The translations under genes were made by a program, and so were the position numbers. The notes under the pieces were generated by a model. The model saw only the letters and a list, made by a program, of their open reading frames with translations, made no database searches and was not told where the DNA came from. A stretch of DNA of 64,000 nt from Aurantimonas marina (lineage in GTDB: Bacteria > Pseudomonadota > Alphaproteobacteria > Rhizobiales > Rhizobiaceae), in NCBI RefSeq assembly GCF_017183135.1, contig NZ_JADDXW010000001.1, positions 1-64,000 on the forward strand. The letters are read 5' to 3'. Below are positions 59,719-64,000 of this stretch, piece by piece. Positions within the stretch are counted from its first letter, which is position 1. Every line of letters starts with the position of its first letter.

Positions 59719-59925
59719 CTAGTCACATTCTACCACCAAAACGTCGCCTTCCGCATATCCGACGACGTCGGGCTGGACAAGGACATCCCGCAGGCCCGGA
59801 CAGGCAAAGCGATCGGCACCGAAGGGGTATGGAAACATTGCCAGTTGCTGCATGTCGGGCCGAGCCTGTAGATGCCCCGCCGGACAGGCCGCGCCTTGCA
59901 GACCGGACCTCTGCTTATAGATCAT
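59719..59925 (-). CDS. Small hypothetical protein heading the tol-pal cluster
   Basis: 68 residues (MIYKQRSGLQGAACPAGHLQ at the start, LVQPDVVGYAEGDVLVVECD at the end). The composition looks protein-like (hydrophobic, no low complexity) and third-position GC is near 65%. The ATG at 59925 has GAGGG close upstream. The stop is 11 bases before ybgC on the same strand, suggesting co-transcription. I do not recognise the family. Part of a longer antisense frame over the DUF2254 gene, but only this end lies outside it. Confidence 0.45.
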   Translation of the reverse strand: MIYKQRSGLQGAACPAGHLQARPDMQQLAMFPYPFGADRFACPGLRDVLVQPDVVGYAEGDVLVVECD

Positions 59926-59961
59926 AGCCCTCATTCTCCGATCTCCGGCATTCGAGGCCCA

Positions 59962-61389
59962 ATGCGCGCACTTTTCCTTCAGTATTCCGAGCGCATCGGC
60001 GCCAGCTACTGGTTCATCCCCTCCATCATGGCAGTCGGCGCGGCAATCCTCGCCTTCGTGCTGATCGAGGTCGACCTTCGCGTTCCGCCGGATGCCTTTG
60101 GCAACAATCCCTTTTTCTTTGCCACTCAGCCCGACGGCGCCCGATCGATCCTCTCGGCCATCGGCGGCTCTATGATCGGCGTCGCCGGTACCGTGTTCTC
60201 GGTGACCATGGCGACCGTCGTCTTCGCATCGGGAAGCTACGGCCCCCGCCTGCTCAGCAACTTCATGAACGATCGCGGCAATCAGGTCACTCTCGGCGTC
60301 TTCGTCGCCACCTTTGTCTATTCGATGCTGGTCCTGCGCAGCGTTCGCGACGGTGGCAGCGAGGACATCTACGCCGCGATGTTCGTACCCAACATCGCGA
60401 TCTTCGGCGCTATCGTCCTTGCGATCGGGTCGATCGGCATCCTGATCTTCTTCATCCACCATGTGCCGTCGACCATCCACATCTCGAACGTCATCGCCGG
60501 CATCGGCGGGGGTCTGCTGCGCGATATCGGCAACCGCTTTCCCAAACACCTCGGCGAGCCGGCGGAAGAGGAAAACCGCGCCGAGGTGCTTTGGCAGGTG
60601 CCCGCCTGCTTTCGGCCGGATGCGGCGGACGACGCCGCGCTGGCCCCCTATCGCGAGATCGAGATGGACTATACCGGCTATATCCAGGTCATCGACTACG
60701 AGACCTTGATGCACGCGGCCCGCGATCATGAAATCGTTGTCAGGATGAACTGCCGTCCTGGCACCTTCGCCCATTCCGGCCGGGTTCTCTTTGACGCATG
60801 GCCGAGCGAACGGGTGACGGATGAGGTACGCAGCGCCCTCGTCGCCGCGATCGCTCTCGGTCACACCCGAAGCGTGACACAGGACCTTCTCTTCCTGTTC
60901 GACGAACTGGTCGAAATCGCAGCCCGAGCCCTTTCACCCGGCGTCAACGACCCCTTCACGGCGCTCACCTGCCTGGATTGGCTCACCGCCGCGATGTCCG
61001 AGTTGGCGGGGCGTTCACCACCGGATTCGCTCCGTGTCGACGAGGACCACAAGCTCCGCGTGATCGGCGGCTCGATGGCCTTTGCCGGCTATGTCGACCA
61101 TTCCTTCGGCCATTTGCGCCAATACGCGGCCGCAGACATGATCGCGGCCGAACATTTCATCGACTGTCTGGCGCGGGTTGCGCCTGCCTGTCGAAGGCAA
61201 GATGAACTGCGCGCGCTCCACGACCAGAAGGAGGCGTTGCTGGCCCTCGCCCGCGAAGGCCTCGGCGGCGCGTCGCTTGAAACCGTCGAAGCGGCCGGCC
61301 GGCGGTTCGACGAGCAACTCGCCCATCCCCGGCTCCGATCGACAGATCGCGGGCCGCTGTCATCTCCTGCACCGGAGCCGGCGGCGTAG
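59962..61389 (+). CDS. DUF2254 membrane protein
   Basis: 475 residues. Four transmembrane helices in the first 170 residues (WFIPSIMAVGAAILAFVLIE is the first), then a large cytoplasmic domain with the family motifs GVAGTVFSVTMATVVFAS, ASGSYGPRLL and ALSPGVNDPFTA. Function unknown. The ATG at 59962 sits 36 bases from the small divergent gene. Convergent with ruvB. Confidence 0.92.
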   Translation: MRALFLQYSERIGASYWFIPSIMAVGAAILAFVLIEVDLRVPPDAFGNNPFFFATQPDGARSILSAIGGSMIGVAGTVFSVTMATVVFASGSYGPRLLSNFMNDRGNQVTLGVFVATFVYSMLVLRSVRDGGSEDIYAAMFVPNIAIFGAIVLAIGSIGILIFFIHHVPSTIHISNVIAGIGGGLLRDIGNRFPKHLGEPAEEENRAEVLWQVPACFRPDAADDAALAPYREIEMDYTGYIQVIDYETLMHAARDHEIVVRMNCRPGTFAHSGRVLFDAWPSERVTDEVRSALVAAIALGHTRSVTQDLLFLFDELVEIAARALSPGVNDPFTALTCLDWLTAAMSELAGRSPPDSLRVDEDHKLRVIGGSMAFAGYVDHSFGHLRQYAAADMIAAEHFIDCLARVAPACRRQDELRALHDQKEALLALAREGLGGASLETVEAAGRRFDEQLAHPRLRSTDRGPLSSPAPEPAA

Positions 61390-61430
61390 CGCCGGCCGCG
61401 CGCCGGATTCCGACGACCTCCTGCGAATGA

Positions 61431-62477
61431 TCAGTCGGAGGAACCGCCTTCCTCGAACAGGCCCGCCTGCGTCCCCTGGTAGGTCCGGGGCACGGCGAGC
61501 CCGATGTGCCGGAACGCATGCTGCGTCAACAGGCGACCGCGCGGGGTGCGCTGGAGGAAGCCCTGTTGCAGCAAATAGGGCTCGACGATGTCCTCGATGG
61601 CGTCGCGCGGCTCCGATAACGCTGCGGCGATGGTCTCGATCCCGACTGGCCCGCCGCCGAAATTCGAAGCAATCAGGTCGAGATAGCGCCGGTCGAGCTG
61701 ATCGAGGCCAAGACTGTCGACCTCCAGCCGCGTCAGCGCGGCGTCGGCGACCTTGCGGTCAACCTCGCTCACGCCCGCGACATCGGCGAAATCGCGGACC
61801 CGCCGCAGCAGCCGGCCGGCGATACGTGGCGTGCCGCGCGCCCGGCGGGCGATTTCTCGCCCCCCCTCCTCGGCCATCGGCAGGCCCATCAACCGGGCGC
61901 CGCGCCGAATGATGTGCTCCAATTCCTCGACCGTGTAGAAATTCAGCCGCACGGGTATGCCGAAGCGGTCGCGCAAGGGCGTCGTCAAAAGCCCCACCCG
62001 CGTCGTCGCCGCGACCAGGGTGAATTTCGACAGGTCGATCTTCACCGAACGCGCCGCCGGCCCCTCGCCGATGATCAGATCGAGCTGGAAATCCTCCATC
62101 GCCGGATAGAGAATTTCTTCGACCGCAGGGCTGAGGCGGTGGATCTCGTCGATGAACAGGACGTCGCGTTCTTCCAGATTGGTCAAAAGCGCCGCGAGAT
62201 CGCCGGCCTTGGCGATGACCGGTCCCGAGGTCGAACGGAAGTTGACGCCCAGTTCCTTGGCCATGATCTGCGCCAGCGTGGTCTTGCCGAGGCCCGGCGG
62301 ACCGACGAAGAGGACGTGGTCGAGCGCCTCCCCCCGGGTCTTCGCGGCCTCGATGAAGACCTTCAGGTTGGCGCGCGCCGCCGCCTGTCCGACGAAATCG
62401 TCGAGCCGCTGTGGCCGCAGCGTTGCGTCTATGTCCTCGCCGCGTTGATCCGGGGTGATGAGACGGGTGTCGCTCAT
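61431..62477 (-). CDS. ruvB: Holliday junction branch migration helicase RuvB
   Basis: 348 residues, AAA+ motor. N-terminal [12 protein letters not shown], Walker [13 protein letters not shown] near residue 59, Walker [11 protein letters not shown], and the C-terminal winged helix with RTPRGRLLT. Starts ten bases after the stop of a PIN-toxin gene, so its expression is probably joined to that module and to ruvA. Confidence 0.97.
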   Translation of the reverse strand: MSDTRLITPDQRGEDIDATLRPQRLDDFVGQAAARANLKVFIEAAKTRGEALDHVLFVGPPGLGKTTLAQIMAKELGVNFRSTSGPVIAKAGDLAALLTNLEERDVLFIDEIHRLSPAVEEILYPAMEDFQLDLIIGEGPAARSVKIDLSKFTLVAATTRVGLLTTPLRDRFGIPVRLNFYTVEELEHIIRRGARLMGLPMAEEGGREIARRARGTPRIAGRLLRRVRDFADVAGVSEVDRKVADAALTRLEVDSLGLDQLDRRYLDLIASNFGGGPVGIETIAAALSEPRDAIEDIVEPYLLQQGFLQRTPRGRLLTQHAFRHIGLAVPRTYQGTQAGLFEEGGSSD

Positions 62478-62487
62478 GAAAACACGA

Positions 62488-62892
62488 TCATGTCAGCAAT
62501 TCCATGCTCGCCAAATCTCTGGCGGCGTTCCGATCAAATGTCACCGTTCTCGCGCAGCCCTGTCCGTGATGGCGTTCGGCAATCACAGCGTCGGAGAAAT
62601 CGACATTGCCTTCCTCGAACATCGAGAGGCATCGCACAATCGTATCGAAATCCTCGAAAATCAAAGAGCTCACTTCGAGTAGCTCGAAGAGCGTTCGCGA
62701 CAGTTCGTTTCGCGGCAACTGATAGCGCGTTCGCAGCACCCAAAAGAGCTCGAGTATCACCGGAACCCCGACAAACCCTTGTTCGGCCGACGTCAGTTTT
62801 GACAGAAACCGCTGGGCCGCCGGTGACTGGACGGAATCATCGTTCAGAAGCGCCCGCAGCAGAACATTGGTGTCGACGCCGACGACACTCAT
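62488..62892 (-). CDS. PIN-domain toxin, VapC-like
   Basis: 134 residues. Acidic catalytic set Asp7 (VDTNVLLR), Glu48, Asp98 and Asp101 (VDFSDA), Asp120 (TFDRNAA), giving an expected tRNA or mRNA endonuclease. The start overlaps the antitoxin stop by four bases (ATGA). Lies between ruvA and ruvB, on the same strand. Confidence 0.92.
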   Translation of the reverse strand: MSVVGVDTNVLLRALLNDDSVQSPAAQRFLSKLTSAEQGFVGVPVILELFWVLRTRYQLPRNELSRTLFELLEVSSLIFEDFDTIVRCLSMFEEGNVDFSDAVIAERHHGQGCARTVTFDRNAARDLASMELLT

Positions 62893-63167
62893 GTGCCGCG
62901 CGACTCTTTCTCAAGATCGTCGCTGTCGAGATGATCGCTGATACCGGCACCGATCGCCGCATCATAGTCCTGCAGAGTGGTATTGGGTTTAGCGTGGGCC
63001 GACAGCCGTCCATAGAGTGTGTCGACCGGCCGGTTTCTTGGTACCAACCGCACGTCGCGCCCCACGGTGACGAATTCGACCCGGTCTCCTTCCCGCAGTT
63101 TCAGATGTTCACGCATCGCCTTCGGCAAGGTCAGCTGACCCTTCGACGTAATGGTAGCGGAAGTCAT
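62889..63167 (-). CDS. AbrB/MazE-type antitoxin, VapB-like
   Basis: 92 residues. An N-terminal swapped-hairpin AbrB domain (ITSKGQLTLPKAMREHLKLR, residues 6-25) and a flexible C-terminal part that should wrap the toxin. Expected to repress its own promoter through the dyad at 63183-63208. Overlaps vapC and follows ruvA by 62 bases. Confidence 0.9.
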   Translation of the reverse strand: MTSATITSKGQLTLPKAMREHLKLREGDRVEFVTVGRDVRLVPRNRPVDTLYGRLSAHAKPNTTLQDYDAAIGAGISDHLDSDDLEKESRGT

Positions 63168-63182
63168 ATCGTTTCCCCCAAT

Positions 63183-63208
63183 TCCTTACATTTTCAAAAT
63201 AGTAAGGA
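63183..63208 (-). promoter_or_regulatory. Dyad operator of the vapBC module
   Basis: TCCTTAC and GTAAGGA arms with inner ATTTT/AAAAT, almost a perfect 12-bp dyad with one inserted A. AT-rich, in the 62 bases between ruvA and vapB. Fits an AbrB-type binding site. Confidence 0.65.
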
Positions 63209-63229
63209 TTTTCCCGTCGCACAACCCGC

Positions 63230-63853
63230 CTAGCGCCGGCTCAGCGCCTTCAGCCCCAGCCGGATCAGCGTCGCCGAATCCGCGTCCTCGGCTCCATCCC
63301 GCACGGCCGAGGCCACGGCATTGGCCGCCTGGTCCCGCGCATAACCGAGATTGACCAACGCCGAGACCGCATCGGTGATCGGCGCCGGCGCGACGCCCTC
63401 GCCAATTTCGCGTTTCAGCCCGAAGCTTTCGTCCGAGCCGGCGCCGGAAAAGGCCGGCACCTTGTCCTTCAATTCCGCGACGATGCGCGCCGCCACTTTC
63501 GGCCCGACGCCCGGCGCGCGTGCCACCATCGCCTTGTCCTGCAGCGCGATCGCGTTGGCCAGATCGCCGCTCGACAGCGTGCCGGTCACTGCCAGCGCGA
63601 CTCTCGCGCCGACGCCCTGGACCGTCTGCAGCAGGCGGAACCAGTCCCGCTCGGCGGCGGAGGAAAAACCGTAGAGGCGGATCATGTCCTCGCGAACATA
63701 CGTCTCGACGAAGAGCACGAACGCCTCGCCCGGCCCGGGCAAGGACGCCAGGGTGCGCATCCCGCAATAGGCGATGTAGCCGACGCCGTGAACGTCGAGG
63801 ACGACATGATCTTCGCCAATCTCGTCGACGGTGCCCTTCAGCTTTCCGATCAC
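63230..63853 (-). CDS. ruvA: Holliday junction DNA-binding protein RuvA
   Basis: 207 residues from a GTG start. OB-fold domain ([20 protein letters not shown]), two helix-hairpin-helix motifs ([16 protein letters not shown] and [16 protein letters not shown]), then the flexible linker and RuvB-binding domain III. The GTG overlaps the stop of a PIN-domain gene upstream by four bases (GTGA). In most bacteria ruvC stands before ruvA. Confidence 0.96.
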   Translation of the reverse strand: MIGKLKGTVDEIGEDHVVLDVHGVGYIAYCGMRTLASLPGPGEAFVLFVETYVREDMIRLYGFSSAAERDWFRLLQTVQGVGARVALAVTGTLSSGDLANAIALQDKAMVARAPGVGPKVAARIVAELKDKVPAFSGAGSDESFGLKREIGEGVAPAPITDAVSALVNLGYARDQAANAVASAVRDGAEDADSATLIRLGLKALSRR

Positions 63854-64000
63854 GGGTGGGTCTCCGGCGAAATGATCTCGAGATCGGGAAAATAACTTCG
63901 GTAGCGGGAGGCGTCCCGCGTCAACAGCCGGTGACCACGAACGAGCGCGTGCGCGCCGATCAGAAAATCAGGCAGAGTGCGCTCCCGCCCCCCGCCGCGC
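63850..64000 (-). CDS. Partial PIN-domain protein, VapC-like (C-terminal end)
   Basis: A frame running off the right edge ends in [20 protein letters not shown] then [27 protein letters not shown] and [14 protein letters not shown] are the C-terminal active-site region of PIN-family ribonucleases of the VapC group, with the Asp of DFLIGAH and LTRD. Only 50 codons are visible. It shares four bases with the ruvA start, so translation is coupled. Confidence 0.75.
   Translation of the reverse strand, partial: RGGGRERTLPDFLIGAHALVRGHRLLTRDASRYRSYFPDLEIISPETHP

Overview
The window looks like chromosomal DNA of a GC-rich alphaproteobacterium, most likely of the order Hyphomicrobiales (Rhizobiales). 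The evidence is the gene order (tolQ-tolR-tolA-tolB-pal-cpoB-tilS-ftsH-glmM; serC-serA; rluD-rpoH; purA beside an anchored low-complexity protein), two Omp25/RopB-like outer membrane barrels, a CIRCE-controlled groESL, promoter motifs that fit the alphaproteobacterial EcfG and RpoH sigma factors, and an initiator tRNA with an A29-U41 pair. Genus cannot be settled from the sequence alone. No prophage, plasmid backbone or CRISPR array is visible, and most of the window is ordinary core genome.

Layout. 1-375: edge of an unrecognised gene and a stress-type promoter for a topoisomerase IB. 375-8.9 kb: topoisomerase IB, patatin-like lipase, an active/inactive M16 protease pair, rsmD, an extended rluB, tadA and a lipoprotein. 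9-15.4 kb: ileS, a small membrane protein, a HigBA-type toxin-antitoxin pair, ribF and a HAD phosphatase. 15.6-18.2 kb: groES-groEL under a CIRCE element, then csbD with an EcfG-type promoter. 18.4-21.8 kb: a three-gene molybdenum hydroxylase operon (isoquinoline 1-oxidoreductase type) with its own dihaem cytochrome c. 21.9-25.3 kb: fumC, a DoxX protein and a PAS-PAS-GGDEF cyclase. 25.3-33 kb: a peptide-type ABC transporter operon containing a fused permease-ATPase and ending in a GntR/FCD regulator, divergent from an M20 amidohydrolase, with two dyads between them. 33-38.3 kb: fadD, tRNA-fMet, an IS3-type remnant, tRNA-Glu, rluD and rpoH. 38.4-49.4 kb: a 638-residue anchored protein, purA, a DMT transporter, serA, serC with a structured leader, two outer membrane barrels and glmM. 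49.6-59.9 kb: ftsH, tilS and the tol-pal cluster. 60-64 kb: a DUF2254 membrane protein and the ruvA-ruvB region.

How genes work together. Several stress functions have readable promoters: GGAAC-N16-CGTT in front of topoisomerase IB and csbD, a one-mismatch version in front of rpoH, and RpoH-type sites in front of rpoH, groES and ftsH. This suggests a cascade from the general stress response to the heat-shock regulon. The envelope genes (tol-pal, two barrels, glmM, ftsH) occupy one long minus-strand block.

The most unusual architecture is at the right end. A complete VapBC-type module with its own dyad sits between ruvA and ruvB, and a second PIN-domain gene, cut by the window edge, overlaps the GTG start of ruvA by four bases. 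I found no obviously new multi-gene defence or biosynthetic system. The best leads are the TA modules in the ruv locus, the fused transporter with its divergent amidohydrolase, a small unrecognised gene heading the tol-pal cluster, and the stress-promoter set.
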